Shown: positions 47,162 to 56,107 of the stretch, in pieces
Numbering within the stretch: position 1 is the stretch's first letter
Layout of the letters: every line of letters starts with the position of its first letter
The notes under the pieces: generated by a model
Databases searched by the model: none
The model's input: the letters and a program-made list of their open reading frames with translations, nothing else
What the model was told of the DNA's origin: nothing
Translations under genes and position numbers: made by a program
Assembly: GCF_030268225.1 (NCBI RefSeq)
Contig: NZ_BSQG01000004.1
Location: 434,001 to 498,000 of the forward strand
DNA length: 64,000 bases
DNA from: Nocardiopsis ansamitocini
Lineage (GTDB): Bacteria; Actinomycetota; Actinomycetes; Streptosporangiales; Streptosporangiaceae
Direction of reading: 5' to 3'

Positions 47162-49560
47162 TGACGACCACGACCGGAACCACCGCGTCGGGCCTCTCCG
47201 GCGCGATCAAGGACGGGGTTGGCACCAGCCCGCGCCGTCCCGACGGCACCCTCAAGGTCACCGGGGAATTCGCCTACTCCTCGGACATGTGGACGGAGGA
47301 CATGCTCTGGGGGATGACACTGCGCAGTCCGCACCCCCATGCCCTCATCAAGGGGGTCGACATCACCGAGGCGCTGCGGCTGCCGGGGGTGTACGCCGTC
47401 CTCACCCATGAGGACGTGCCCGGCGAGAAGCGCTACGGGCTGGAGTACCTCGACCAGCCGGTGCTGGCCGAGGGCAAGGTCCGCTACCAGGGCGAACCGG
47501 TGGCCATCGTGGCGGCCGACCATCCCGAGACCGCGCGCCGGGCGCTGGAGCGGATCAGGGTCGACTACGAGGTGCTGGCACCGGTGTCGGACCCGATCAG
47601 GGCCGCGTTCGACCCCGACTGCCCACTGGTGCACGAGGCGGGTTCGCTGCCGGCGCACCGGCAGTACAACCAGAACGGCAACCAGGTCCGCTACCAGCCG
47701 ATCCGTACCGGCGCCTTCGCCGAGGGCGCCTCGGTGGAGGAGCTGCGCGCCCGGGCCGACGTCACCGTGTCGGGCTCCTACGAGGTCGGCATGCAGGACC
47801 AGGCGTTCCTGGGGCCGGAGTCGGGCCTGGCGGTACCGGCCGAGGACGGCGGCATCGACCTCTACATCGCCACGCAGTGGCTGCACGTGGACCAGCGCCA
47901 GATCGCCCCCTGTCTGGGGCTGCCCGCCGACCGGGTGCGCCTGACACTGGCCGGCGTGGGCGGGGCGTTCGGCGCCCGCGAGGACCTGTCGATGCAGATC
48001 CACGCCTGCCTGCTGGCGCTGCGCACCGGGCGGCCGGTGAAGATCGTCTACAACCGCGAGGAGTCCTTCTTCGGGCACGTGCACCGCCACCCCGCGCGGA
48101 TGGAGTACGAGCACGGTGCCCTGGCCGACGGCACGCTGGTGTACGCGACGATGCGCATCGTGCTGGACGGCGGCGCCTACGCCTCGACCACCCCGGCGGT
48201 CGTGGGCGTGGCCTCCTCCCTGGGCATCGGGCCCTACGAGGTGCCCAACGTGCTGGTGGACGCCTACGGCGTCTACACCACGAACCCGCCGTGCGGGGCC
48301 ATGCGCGGCTTCGGCGCGGTCCAGGCGTGCTTCGGGTACGAGTCGCAGATGGACCGCCTCGCCGAACGGCTGGGCATGCACCCGGTGGACTTGCGGCTGA
48401 AGAACGCCGTGGCGCAGGGATCGCGCATCATCACCGGTCAGGTGATCGACTCGCCGCTGCCGATGGCCGAGATGCTGATACGCGCCCGGGACGCGCCGAT
48501 GCCGCCCGAGCGCGCGGCCCTGCCCGACCCCGGCGACCCGCGGATCCTGCCCGGCGGGATGGCCAACACCAGCCACGGCGAGGGGGTGGTGCGCGGCGTG
48601 GGCTACGGCGTGGGTCTGAAGAACCTGTGCTTCTCCGAAGGGTTCGACGACCACTCCACCGCACGGGTGCGCCTGGAGGTCATCGGCGGCGAGCCGACGG
48701 TCCTGGTGCACACCGCCGCGGCCGAGGTGGGCCAGGGCCTGGTCACGATCAAGGGCCAGATCGCGCGCACCGAACTGGGGGTGGAACAGGTCACCATCCA
48801 CCCCGCCGACACCCGGGTGGGGTCGGCCGGCTCCTCCTCCGCCTCGCGCCAGTCCTACATGACGGGCGGAGCGGTGAAGAACGCCTGCGAGGCGGTGCGC
48901 GAGAGGGTGTTCGGCCTGGTCCGCGAACGCGGGCTGGTGGCTCCCGACCATGCGAGCGCCCTGCTGTCGCTGAGCGGGGGCAAGGTCCTCTCCGCCACCG
49001 AGGGGGTGCTGGTGAGCCTGGTGGAGCTACTGGGCGACTCCGCGGTGGAGGAGACCCGCGAGTACCGACACCGCCTGACCCAGATGATCGACCCGGTCAC
49101 CGGCCAGGGCGACTCCCACACCCAGTTCGGGATGTGCGTGCACCGGGCGGTCGTCGACGTGGACGTGGAACTGGGCCTGGTCAAAGTCGTGGAGATGACC
49201 GCGGTCCAGGACGTGGGCCGGGCACTGCACCCCCAACAGCTCGCCGGGCAGATCCAGGGCGCCACCACCCAGGGGATCGGATTGGCGCTGATGGAGGAGA
49301 TTCAGGTCAAGGACAGCGTGATCCGCAATCCGTCCTTCACCGACTACCTCATACCCACGATCGCGGACACCCCGCCGATGCGCCTGGACATCCTGGAGTG
49401 CCCCGATCCTCAGGCCCCCTACGGACTGCGCGGGGTGGGAGAACCCGGAACCCTGTCCTCCACTCCGGCGGTGGTCGCGGCCGTGCGCGCAGCCACCGGT
49501 CGGGCGCTTTCCCGGACACCGGTACGCCCCGAGGACATCGTGGGGATCGAGCGGGCGTGA
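47161..49560 (+). CDS. Xanthine dehydrogenase-type molybdopterin-binding subunit
   Basis: A 799-residue large subunit. The hammerhead domain (about 30-140) precedes the Mo-binding domain. GVGGAFGAREDLSMQIHACL, CGAMRGFGAVQACFGYE and VGQGLVTIKGQIA contact the cofactor, and GLRGVGEPGTLSSTP carries the catalytic Glu. It oxidises a purine such as hypoxanthine or xanthine at the Mo centre. GGGAGG is ten bases before the ATG. It ends the purine operon and is followed by a perfect hairpin. Confidence 0.93.
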   Translation: MTTTTGTTASGLSGAIKDGVGTSPRRPDGTLKVTGEFAYSSDMWTEDMLWGMTLRSPHPHALIKGVDITEALRLPGVYAVLTHEDVPGEKRYGLEYLDQPVLAEGKVRYQGEPVAIVAADHPETARRALERIRVDYEVLAPVSDPIRAAFDPDCPLVHEAGSLPAHRQYNQNGNQVRYQPIRTGAFAEGASVEELRARADVTVSGSYEVGMQDQAFLGPESGLAVPAEDGGIDLYIATQWLHVDQRQIAPCLGLPADRVRLTLAGVGGAFGAREDLSMQIHACLLALRTGRPVKIVYNREESFFGHVHRHPARMEYEHGALADGTLVYATMRIVLDGGAYASTTPAVVGVASSLGIGPYEVPNVLVDAYGVYTTNPPCGAMRGFGAVQACFGYESQMDRLAERLGMHPVDLRLKNAVAQGSRIITGQVIDSPLPMAEMLIRARDAPMPPERAALPDPGDPRILPGGMANTSHGEGVVRGVGYGVGLKNLCFSEGFDDHSTARVRLEVIGGEPTVLVHTAAAEVGQGLVTIKGQIARTELGVEQVTIHPADTRVGSAGSSSASRQSYMTGGAVKNACEAVRERVFGLVRERGLVAPDHASALLSLSGGKVLSATEGVLVSLVELLGDSAVEETREYRHRLTQMIDPVTGQGDSHTQFGMCVHRAVVDVDVELGLVKVVEMTAVQDVGRALHPQQLAGQIQGATTQGIGLALMEEIQVKDSVIRNPSFTDYLIPTIADTPPMRLDILECPDPQAPYGLRGVGEPGTLSSTPAVVAAVRAATGRALSRTPVRPEDIVGIERA

Positions 49561-49564
49561 CCGT

Positions 49565-49595
49565 GGCGCCCGGGCACCGAAAGGACCCGGGCGCC
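49565..49595. terminator. Bidirectional hairpin terminator
   Basis: GGCGCCCGGG (49565-49574) pairs perfectly with CCCGGGCGCC (49586-49595) in the 41-base gap between two convergent stops. Confidence 0.75.
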
Positions 49596-49601
49596 CGGTG
49601 C

Positions 49602-50552
49602 TCAGCCCCGCAGCAGCGCCCGGTGGGCGAGTTCTCGGCACACCACGGCGAAGTCCAGGCCCGCCGCCTCCACCGCGAGGGGAAGCGTGGAGGTCTCGGT
49701 CATGCCGGGCGAGACGTTGGCCTCCAGGAAGCGCACCGTGCCGGAGTCGTCGACGATGAGGTCGGTGCGCGAGAGGTCGCGCAGCCCCAGGGCCTTGTGG
49801 GCGGTGACGGCCGCCTGGGCCGCCGCGGCGGCGACCTCGGCGGACAGCCGGGCCGGGCTGAAGAACTCGGTGCGCCCGGCGGTGTAGCGGGCGGTGTAGT
49901 CGTAGGCCCCGCCGTCGGGGACGATCTCCACGGCGGGCAGTGCCACGGGGCCGTCGCCCAGGTCCAGGACGCCCACCGCGATCTCGGTGCCCAAGAGCTG
50001 TTCCTCGATCAGCGCGGTGTCGCTGTAGGCGAAGCAGCTGACCAGCGCCGCGGAGAGGTCGGCGGCGCCGGCGACCGCCGTGGCGCCGAACGCGGAACCG
50101 CCCTGGTCGGGCTTGACGAACAGCGGCAGGCCCAGGGAGTCCACGATCCGTTCCAGCACGGCCGGGGCGCCGAGGTCGTGGAAGACCGACTTGGGCAGGG
50201 CCGCACCGCGGGGGACGGCGACCCCGTGCTCGGCCACCCTGGCCTTGGCGATGGGTTTGGCGTAGGTTGCCCGGCAGGCGTCGGGGCGTGCACCGACATA
50301 GGGCACCCCCGACAGCTCCAGGACCTCGCGGATGGCGCCGTCCTCGCCCAGTGCACCGTGCAGGACCGGCAGGACCACCTGCGGCGGGTCGGTGGTCAGT
50401 GTCTCCAGCAGCCCCGCGGAGGCGTCGGCGAGCTGCACCTCGATGTCCAGGCGGCGCAGCGCGTCGGCGACCCTTCGGCCGGAGCGCACCGACACCTCAT
50501 GCTCGGGTGAGAGCCCGCCGGCCAGCACGAGTACTCGGTTCAGGTCGGCCAC
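49602..50552 (-). CDS. D-alanine--D-alanine ligase family protein
   Basis: A 316-residue ATP-grasp ligase. GGLSPEHEVSVRSG is the Ddl N-terminal signature; ALGEDGAIREVLELSGVPYVG, FVKPDQGGSAFGAT and FLEANVSPGMTETSTLP complete the substrate and ATP/Mg sites. The enzyme normally forms the D-Ala-D-Ala dipeptide for peptidoglycan. It is slightly short and diverged from essential Ddl, and has no VanH/VanX neighbours, so it may be a second copy with another specificity. GTG at 50552 has GGGAG nine bases upstream. The aminotransferase gene just upstream is on the same strand, 57 bases away. Confidence 0.83.
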   Translation of the reverse strand: MADLNRVLVLAGGLSPEHEVSVRSGRRVADALRRLDIEVQLADASAGLLETLTTDPPQVVLPVLHGALGEDGAIREVLELSGVPYVGARPDACRATYAKPIAKARVAEHGVAVPRGAALPKSVFHDLGAPAVLERIVDSLGLPLFVKPDQGGSAFGATAVAGAADLSAALVSCFAYSDTALIEEQLLGTEIAVGVLDLGDGPVALPAVEIVPDGGAYDYTARYTAGRTEFFSPARLSAEVAAAAAQAAVTAHKALGLRDLSRTDLIVDDSGTVRFLEANVSPGMTETSTLPLAVEAAGLDFAVVCRELAHRALLRG

Positions 50553-50609
50553 GGCCCTGTTCTCCCTCTGTCCTGCCACTGCCGGCGCCCCAGTCTCCTC
50601 GCCCCGCCG

Positions 50610-51932
50610 CTACGGCAGGTCGGGTGCTGGGGCGTCGTCTCCCAGGCGCGGCGGCGCCGACGCGCTGCCGAACGTATCACGCAGCGAGATCTCACTCTCC
50701 AGTACGCCGACGAGTCGCCGCACGCCCTCCCGGATCTGCTCCGGGGTGGGGTAGCAGAACGACAGCCGCATGTTGCCGCGGCCGTCGTCGCCGTGGAAGA
50801 AACCGGTTCCGGGCACGTAGGCGACGCGCTCGCCGACTGCGCGCGGCAGCATGGCCTTGGAGTCCAGTCCTTCGGGCAGGCGCACCCACACGAAGAAGCC
50901 GCCCTCGGGCCTGGTCCAGGAGCTCCCCGCGGGCATGAGGGCGTCCAGGCTGGTCAGCATCGCGTCGCGCCTGGCCCGGTACATCTCGTTGAAGTCCTTG
51001 ATCTGCTCGCGCCAAGGATGCGTGGCGAGATAGCGCCCCACGACCAACTGGTTGAAGCTGGAGTGGCTCAGCATCGCGGACTCGGCGGCCAGGACCAGTT
51101 TGTCGCGCACCGCGGAAGGGGCTAGCGCCCACCCGATGCGAAAGCCCGGCGACAGCGTCTTGGAGAAGGAGCCGAGGTAGATGACGTTGCGGGGTGCGTC
51201 GGCGCGCAGCGCGCGAACCGGTTCCCCCTCGTAGCGCAGCAGTCCGTAGGGGTTGTCCTCCAGGACGAGGAGGTTGAACCGCTGGCAGATCTCCAGGACC
51301 CGTGCGCGGCGTTCGGTGGTGAGCGTGACGCCGGCCGGGTTGTTGAAGGTGGGGACGGTGTAGAAGAACTTGACCCGGGCGCCCTCGGCCGCCAACCGGG
51401 TCAGCATCTCTTCGAGCGCCTCGGGGATCACGCCGTCGTCGTCCATGAGGACGTGTTCGATGCGGGCCTGGTAGGCGGCGAAGGTGTTGATGGCCGTCAC
51501 ATAGGTGGGACCCTCGGTGAGCACCACGTCACCGGGGTCGATGAAGACCTTGGTGACCAGGTCGAGCGCCTGTTGGGAGCCCACCGTGACGATCACGTCG
51601 TCGGGACTGGCGTCGATCCCCTCCAGGCCCATGACCTCGCAGATGTGCTGGCGCAGCACGGGATCGCCCTGGGCCGAACCGTACTGCAGGGCGGTGGCGC
51701 CCTGCTCGGTGACGACGCGCTGGACGATGTCGCTGAGCGCGTCCAGCGGAAGGGCGCTGACGTTGGGCATGCCCCCGGCCAGCGAGACGACCTCGGGCCG
51801 CGATGCGACGGCGAACAGTGCGCGGACCTCCGAGGCCACCATCCCCTGGGCGCGTGCGGCGTAGGAACCGACGTAGGGGTCGATGCGCGAGCCCTGCGGG
51901 CAGGGCTTGGACTCTCGGGGATCAACGGACAC
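50610..51932 (-). CDS. PLP-dependent aminotransferase class I/II, 2-aminoadipate type
   Basis: A 440-residue fold-type I aminotransferase with no HTH domain. VVSLAGGMPNVSALP, LQYGSAQGDPVLRQHI, TVGSQQALDLVTKVF, YTVPTFNNPAGVTL, LEDNPYGLLRYEG and the PLP Lys in GSFSKTLSPGFRIGW mark the LysN/2-aminoadipate group related to MocR C-terminal domains. It may act on alanine, valine, 2-aminoadipate or kynurenine-type donors. The GTG at 51932 has GGAGGT five bases upstream. Probable two-gene operon with the Ddl-like ligase. Confidence 0.87.
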   Translation of the reverse strand: MSVDPRESKPCPQGSRIDPYVGSYAARAQGMVASEVRALFAVASRPEVVSLAGGMPNVSALPLDALSDIVQRVVTEQGATALQYGSAQGDPVLRQHICEVMGLEGIDASPDDVIVTVGSQQALDLVTKVFIDPGDVVLTEGPTYVTAINTFAAYQARIEHVLMDDDGVIPEALEEMLTRLAAEGARVKFFYTVPTFNNPAGVTLTTERRARVLEICQRFNLLVLEDNPYGLLRYEGEPVRALRADAPRNVIYLGSFSKTLSPGFRIGWALAPSAVRDKLVLAAESAMLSHSSFNQLVVGRYLATHPWREQIKDFNEMYRARRDAMLTSLDALMPAGSSWTRPEGGFFVWVRLPEGLDSKAMLPRAVGERVAYVPGTGFFHGDDGRGNMRLSFCYPTPEQIREGVRRLVGVLESEISLRDTFGSASAPPRLGDDAPAPDLP

Positions 51933-52123
51933 GATCCACCTCCGCGTACTGATGGCAGGAATCCGGGAGGCAGAGGCGGACCTGCGAGAACGGCGGGCAT
52001 GCGCCGGTCGGCGCCGCGTCGGCGACCCGGTGGTCGCGGGCAAGTCTACGCACTCGCTCACGGGCACGACCGGCGAAGACCACGAAACCCGCTCGCCGGG
52101 GGGCGAACCGCGCGCGAGCGCAC

Positions 52124-52285
52124 TCAGGGGGCGCGTTGCGGCCCCGGTTCGTCGTCTCCCGCTCCCATGATCGCCTCGACGAGCGCGAACACCGCCGCCG
52201 GCGGCGGATCCTGCCACAGGAGGGCCGCTGCCGCCTCCAGCATCTGACCATCGTCGAGGTCCTCCCAGTCCACGCGTGCCGTCAT
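52124..52285 (-). CDS. Small acidic protein, family member A
   Basis: A 53-residue protein beginning MTARVDWEDLDDGQML, with a helical, hydrophobic core DPPPAAVFALVEAIMGAG and a Pro-rich end. It shares 20 of 35 aligned residues with the 49-residue protein at 55241-55390, which confirms it is coding. The ATG follows GAGAGG at short spacing. It is divergent from the SigF-type sigma gene, with 357 bases between the starts. I recognise no characterised family. Confidence 0.7.
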   Translation of the reverse strand: MTARVDWEDLDDGQMLEAAAALLWQDPPPAAVFALVEAIMGAGDDEPGPQRAP

Positions 52286-52642
52286 GGCCTCTCGCTGCCC
52301 CGAAGCGTCCGGGGCAACCAGTGGCAATAGCACCGGTTTCACCCGCCGTATGACTACCCGCGGCTTTTGTGGAGGCAAAGAACCCTTCCGACCGGAGTGA
52401 AACCTCGGGCAACCACCCCCTCTGGGGCTGTCGTGGGGGACTCCGGGCGGGTAAGTGTGGAACCGCACCATTTTCGCTCCCGGATTTCCGGGCGGCGATT
52501 TCTTAAGGTCCGAATAACGGCCTCGTTGCTTCATTCGCACCCGCGCCCCAACCGGCCCGCGTACTCTGCGCGGGATCTTGCCGGCGTAAGGGGCGGCGCC
52601 ACTTCGTCACGCCGCCGCCAGGGCCAAAAGCAGGAGATCCAC
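52286..52642. other. Divergent region between small-protein A and sigma gene
   Basis: It separates the small-protein gene (minus) and the SigF-type gene (plus). It contains a GGGTAA word at 52449-52454, the -10 form of stress sigma promoters, but no matching GTTT -35. No further gene was seen. Confidence 0.4.
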
Positions 52643-53485
52643 ATGGCTGGAACGCAAACCGAGTCCTCGAACGCTGCACGCGCACGGATGCCATGGGCGG
52701 TCGCGCCTTATCCGCGCCAGGCCGCCGATGACGATGCTCCGAGCACCGAGGAGCTGTTGACCGAATTAGCGGAGGCGGGTTGCGCGGCCGAGGCCGAACC
52801 CATCCGCGCCGAGGTCGTGCGCCGTCACGAACACATAGCCAGACGCGAGGCGCGGCGCTACCGCAACCGTGGTGAACCGCTGGAGGATCTGTACCAGGTC
52901 GCCGTGCTGGGTCTGATGCGCGCGATCGAGGGCTACGATCCGCGCTTCGGCAAACCGTTCATCTCCTATCTGATGCCGACGATGTGCGGCGAGCTCAAAC
53001 GCCACTTCCGCGACCACACCTGGGCGGTGCGGGTTCCTCGCAAGTACCAGGAGCTGCGCACCGAGCTCAACCGCATGACCCTGGAATTCGCGCAGGCCAA
53101 CGGGCGTTCGCCCACTCTGGTCGAGACCGCGCACGAGCTGGGCCTGGCCGTGGAGACCACTGTCGAGCTCCTCGACGCCGCAGCACAGTACCGGGCACTG
53201 TCCCTGGACGCCCCGCACGGGGGATCCGACGACGACACCGACAGCCTGGGCGACACCATCGCCTACACCGACCGAGCGCTGGAGGGTGTCGTGGACCGGA
53301 TCGCCTTGAAGGAGGCCCTGGCCCAACTGCCTTCCAGGGAACGGCGCATTCTGCTGCTGCGGTTCTTCGGTGACAAGACCCAGGCGCAGATCGGCGCGAG
53401 CATGGGGTTGTCCCAGATGCACGTCTCGCGGCTGCTGTCGCAGACCCTGGAGCGTCTGCGCGACCACATGCGCGAGCGGAGCTGA
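52643..53485 (+). CDS. SigB/SigF/SigG family RNA polymerase sigma factor
   Basis: A 280-residue stress- or development-type sigma-70 factor with regions 2, 3 and 4 but no region 1.1. Region 2 has GEPLEDLYQVAVLGLMRAIEGYDP and FISYLMPTMCGELKRHFRDH; region 3 has VRVPRKYQEL; region 4 has LPSRERRILLLRFFGDKTQAQIGASMGLSQMHVSRLL in parts. This is the layout of actinobacterial SigF paralogues, usually held by anti-sigma/anti-anti-sigma pairs, none of which are adjacent. CAGGAG precedes the ATG. The divergent small protein is a possible partner (inference). Confidence 0.93.
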   Translation: MAGTQTESSNAARARMPWAVAPYPRQAADDDAPSTEELLTELAEAGCAAEAEPIRAEVVRRHEHIARREARRYRNRGEPLEDLYQVAVLGLMRAIEGYDPRFGKPFISYLMPTMCGELKRHFRDHTWAVRVPRKYQELRTELNRMTLEFAQANGRSPTLVETAHELGLAVETTVELLDAAAQYRALSLDAPHGGSDDDTDSLGDTIAYTDRALEGVVDRIALKEALAQLPSRERRILLLRFFGDKTQAQIGASMGLSQMHVSRLLSQTLERLRDHMRERS

Positions 53486-53553
53486 CGCGCTGGGGCAGTC
53501 GCCCCGACCGTCTTCGTTGTGACGGAGCACCCCGCCCGATCGTGGACGGGGAC

Positions 53554-53580
53554 GTCCGCCTGCGCCGAGCGCGGGCGGAC
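53554..53580. terminator. Hairpin between convergent sigma and panD genes
   Basis: GTCCGCC-T-GCGC pairs with GCGC-G-GGCGGAC around a three-base loop: a 12-pair stem with one T-G pair. It lies in the gap where the sigma and panD transcripts meet. Confidence 0.65.
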
Positions 53581-53658
53581 GGCCTCGTCACGGCGGCAGG
53601 GAACCGGGCACGGCGCGGGAACCCCGGCTGGTGCACCTGCTTTCGGCCGCCCCGCGGG

Positions 53659-54099
53659 TCAGCCGACCCGTTCGCGTATCCCGGACCCCGTGTGGCCGGC
53701 ACCGGAGCGCAGATCCGAGCCGGGAACCGGCTGTGCCGGGTCGTCGCCCAGTTCCACGATCCGGTTGGCCGCGTCCACGTGCACGACGCTGGGGACGTGA
53801 CCGGCCCGTTCGGCCTCGTCCACCACGGCGTAGGAGATGATGATGACGAGGTGGCCGGGGTCGACCAGGTGGGCGGCCGCGCCGTTGATGCCGATCACCC
53901 CGCTGCCGCGCTCGCCGGTGATCGCGTAGGTGACCAGCCGGTTGCCGTTGTCGATGTCGACGACGTGCACCTGCTCTCCGTCCACCAGGTCCGCGGCCGC
54001 CATGAGGTCGGCGTCGATGGTGATCGATCCGACGTAGTGCAGGTCGGCCTGGGTAACCGTGGCGCGGTGGATCTTGCCGTTGATGAGGGTGCGCTGCAC
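53659..54099 (-). CDS. panD: Aspartate 1-decarboxylase
   Basis: A 146-residue pyruvoyl enzyme that makes beta-alanine for pantothenate. [27 protein letters not shown] contains the self-cleavage site Gly24-Ser25, whose Ser becomes the pyruvoyl group. [40 protein letters not shown] and the essential Tyr regions are present. The C-terminal 20 residues are a disordered extension found in actinobacteria. GTG start at 54099. It lies 36 bases behind the ECF sigma gene on the same strand, so it may be part of that operon; panB and panC are not near. Confidence 0.95.
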   Translation of the reverse strand: MQRTLINGKIHRATVTQADLHYVGSITIDADLMAAADLVDGEQVHVVDIDNGNRLVTYAITGERGSGVIGINGAAAHLVDPGHLVIIISYAVVDEAERAGHVPSVVHVDAANRIVELGDDPAQPVPGSDLRSGAGHTGSGIRERVG

Positions 54100-54135
54100 G
54101 ATCTCTGCGTCCTTAAGCTGTGCGGTCCATCAGGT

Positions 54136-55191
54136 CTACAGGCCGCGAAGGGTCCCGTGTCCCTCCATCATGCCCTCCGTGCACGCGACGTGCTCACCCG
54201 GCGGGGTGGCGGGCGACACCCCCGCCAGTGACGGGGGCAGGCCGAACGTCACGAAGAGCCGGGGGGCGAGGAAGCTGACGACATGGGAGAAGCCCGCCCG
54301 GGTGGGGGTGAGCACCTGGAGGAGGAAGGGCCGGTACTCGCCTCCGTCGCGCAGATACACCCCGAACGCCGGCTGGCCGTTGGCGCCGGCCGGCAGCAGG
54401 CGGAAGTCGCCGGGACCGCCCGGGCACCTGGCCGCGAGGTGGCGGCCCACCGCGGCCGGGCCCCGGTACCAGGAGGCGAAGGGCGGCATCTCCCATACCG
54501 CGTCGGCGGTGAGCAGGCGGGTGATGGCGGCGACGTCCTTGCGTTCGAAGGCCGCGGCGTACCGGTCGAGCAGCCGACGGTACTCGGCGTCCTCCGGTTC
54601 GAGGACGCTTTCCTCGGCCGGGGCGGCTTCGGCGATCCGGGCGCGGGCGCGCTGCAAGGAGCTGTTGACAGCGGTGGTCGTGGTGCCCAGCAGTTGGGCG
54701 ACCTCGGCGGCGCGCCACTGCAGCACGTCGCGCAGCACCAGGACCGCACGCTGGCGGGGCGGCAGGTACTGGAGGGCGGCGACGAGCGCCAGTCGGAGGC
54801 TGTGGCGCTGGGTGACGACCGAGGCGGGATCGCCCCATTCGACGGCGACCGGCACATCGGGCAGGGGGTGCAGCCAGGGAATGTCCGCGGAGCGCCTCGG
54901 GTCGTCCTCGGGGTCGGCCGGCGAGCCGCCCAGCCCGGTCGGCAGCGGGCGCCGGGCCCTACCGCTCAGGGCGGTCAGGCAGACGTTGGTGGCGATGCGG
55001 TAGAGCCAGGTACGGATGCTCGATCGGGCCTCGAACCCGTCGTAGGAACGCCACGCCCGCAGGTAGGTCTCCTGGACCAGGTCCTCGGCATCGTGCACCG
55101 AGCCCAGCATCCGGTAGCAGTGCACCAGCAGCTCGCGGCGGAAGGGCGCCGCCGAGTGCAGGAAGGCGTCGTCGGCGAGCACCTGTTCCAT
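54136..55191 (-). CDS. ECF sigma factor with C-terminal SnoaL-like domain
   Basis: A 351-residue extracytoplasmic-function sigma factor. Region 2 (HCYRMLGSVHDAEDLVQETYLRAWRSYDGF, in parts) and region 4 (LPPRQRAVLVLRDVLQWRAAEVAQLLGTTTTAVNSSLQRAR, in parts) are followed by an NTF2/SnoaL fold (about 210-350; LLDRYAAAFERKDVAAITRLLTADAVWEMPP). Such fused domains replace separate anti-sigma factors and may sense a ligand. No anti-sigma gene is adjacent. GAGAGG lies seven bases before the ATG at 55191. The small-protein B gene ends 49 bases upstream, and panD follows. Confidence 0.9.
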   Translation of the reverse strand: MEQVLADDAFLHSAAPFRRELLVHCYRMLGSVHDAEDLVQETYLRAWRSYDGFEARSSIRTWLYRIATNVCLTALSGRARRPLPTGLGGSPADPEDDPRRSADIPWLHPLPDVPVAVEWGDPASVVTQRHSLRLALVAALQYLPPRQRAVLVLRDVLQWRAAEVAQLLGTTTTAVNSSLQRARARIAEAAPAEESVLEPEDAEYRRLLDRYAAAFERKDVAAITRLLTADAVWEMPPFASWYRGPAAVGRHLAARCPGGPGDFRLLPAGANGQPAFGVYLRDGGEYRPFLLQVLTPTRAGFSHVVSFLAPRLFVTFGLPPSLAGVSPATPPGEHVACTEGMMEGHGTLRGL

Positions 55192-55240
55192 GGTCGTGCC
55201 TCTCCCGCGCGTGGCCTGTCGGCACCGACCCTAGACCCCG

Positions 55241-55390
55241 TCAAGGCACCGTCTCGCCATCTGTGTGGCACAGGATGGCGTCGACGAAGGCGAACACCAC
55301 GGCGGGCGGAGGCTCCTCTTCTATGAGGGCCATGGCCGCGGCCATCAGCTCGTCGTCGTCGAGGTCGCTCCAGTCGGCGTAGGTCATCAT
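55241..55390 (-). CDS. Small acidic protein, family member B
   Basis: A 49-residue protein, MMTYADWSDLDDDELMA at the start, then IEEEPPPAVVFAFVDAIL and a polar tail. It is a paralogue of the protein at 52124-52285: both share W-x-DLDD, AA-x-AL and PPPA-x-VFA-x-V-x-AI. It sits 49 bases upstream of the ECF sigma gene on the same strand and is probably cotranscribed with it. No clear Shine-Dalgarno sequence precedes the double ATG. Function unknown; two acidic helices with a PPP turn would suit a protein-binding regulator (inference). Confidence 0.68.
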   Translation of the reverse strand: MMTYADWSDLDDDELMAAAMALIEEEPPPAVVFAFVDAILCHTDGETVP

Positions 55391-55755
55391 GGTTGTTCTG
55401 CTGCCCAGTAGGAGCGCGGTCAACACGCCGGCCCCGTGCGTCCTGCCCGTCCCGGGCCAGATCTCCCGCTCCGGCGCGGGCCCCGGCGATGGGAAAACCC
55501 GTACTTTTCCGCCCGGGGACCGTCGGTCGTGCATCGCATCACCGAATCGGCCAATCCATGCGCCCACCAGCACCGAATTACCTCTGGGGCGGGGGGAGCC
55601 CCCCCCACTGGAGACGGTGGCACGGACCTCACCGCCCCTCTTGGAGGCCACCCCGGTGAAACGCGGGCGCGCTTCGCGTAATGGATGCTGCGCGAAGCGC
55701 GTCTGCTAACCGGTTCGGCCCGCACGCGGCCGGGGAAGACGCTAGCGTCGCCACC
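55391..55755. other. Divergent intergenic region with an isolated hairpin
   Basis: It separates small-protein B (minus) from the hypothetical gene at 55756 (plus). It holds the hairpin annotated at 55668-55701 and a -10-like TAGCGT at 55743-55748. No other gene was seen. Confidence 0.4.
55668..55701. repeat. Perfect 11-base inverted repeat
   Basis: CGCGCTTCGCG (55668-55678) and CGCGAAGCGCG (55691-55701) are inverted with a 12-base spacer. It is upstream of the hypothetical gene's promoter and not after any stop codon, so it is more likely an operator or structural element than a terminator. Confidence 0.45.
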
Positions 55756-56097
55756 GTGCCCACGACCCGACTCTCAACTGCCCAGGGATGGCTGCGCCGC
55801 CTCTACCACGAGCACGGTGAACCCCTCCTGTTGGCCGCCCGAAGCGATCCGCGCCTGCACGACCTGATCGTGGTGCGGGCCGGGGCCCTACAGGCCGACC
55901 TGTGCGCACGGGGGATCAGACCGCGCACCCGACGGGCCCGCCAGGCGATCACCGACCAGGCACGCTCGGCCGTGGAGGCGGTCACCGCCCCGAACGCCCG
56001 GCTGCCCCCGCCTGTAGCGGACGGCCACAGCTGGTTCTGCCTGGAACTGGCGGCCTGCTACGTGCTGCTCACCCACAACGAGGTGCGCCGCGAATAG
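55756..56097 (+). CDS. Hypothetical protein
   Basis: A 113-residue protein beginning PTTRLSTAQGWLRRLYHEHGEPLLLAARSDPRL (in parts) and ending in a Trp/Cys-bearing helix HSWFCLELAACYVLLTHNEV. It is basic in the middle and mostly helical. No known domain was recognised. The GTG at 55756 lies seven bases after TAGCGT, so the message may be leaderless. It converges on the VTT protein gene with ten bases between stops. Base composition and codon pattern match its neighbours. Confidence 0.6.
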   Translation: MPTTRLSTAQGWLRRLYHEHGEPLLLAARSDPRLHDLIVVRAGALQADLCARGIRPRTRRARQAITDQARSAVEAVTAPNARLPPPVADGHSWFCLELAACYVLLTHNEVRRE

Positions 56098-56107
56098 GGT
56101 GCCGGGC

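Noticed and set aside
52449-52454. GGGTAA word as a stress-sigma -10 box upstream of the sigma gene
   Set aside because: No GTTT -35 lies 15-17 bases upstream, so there is no promoter evidence.
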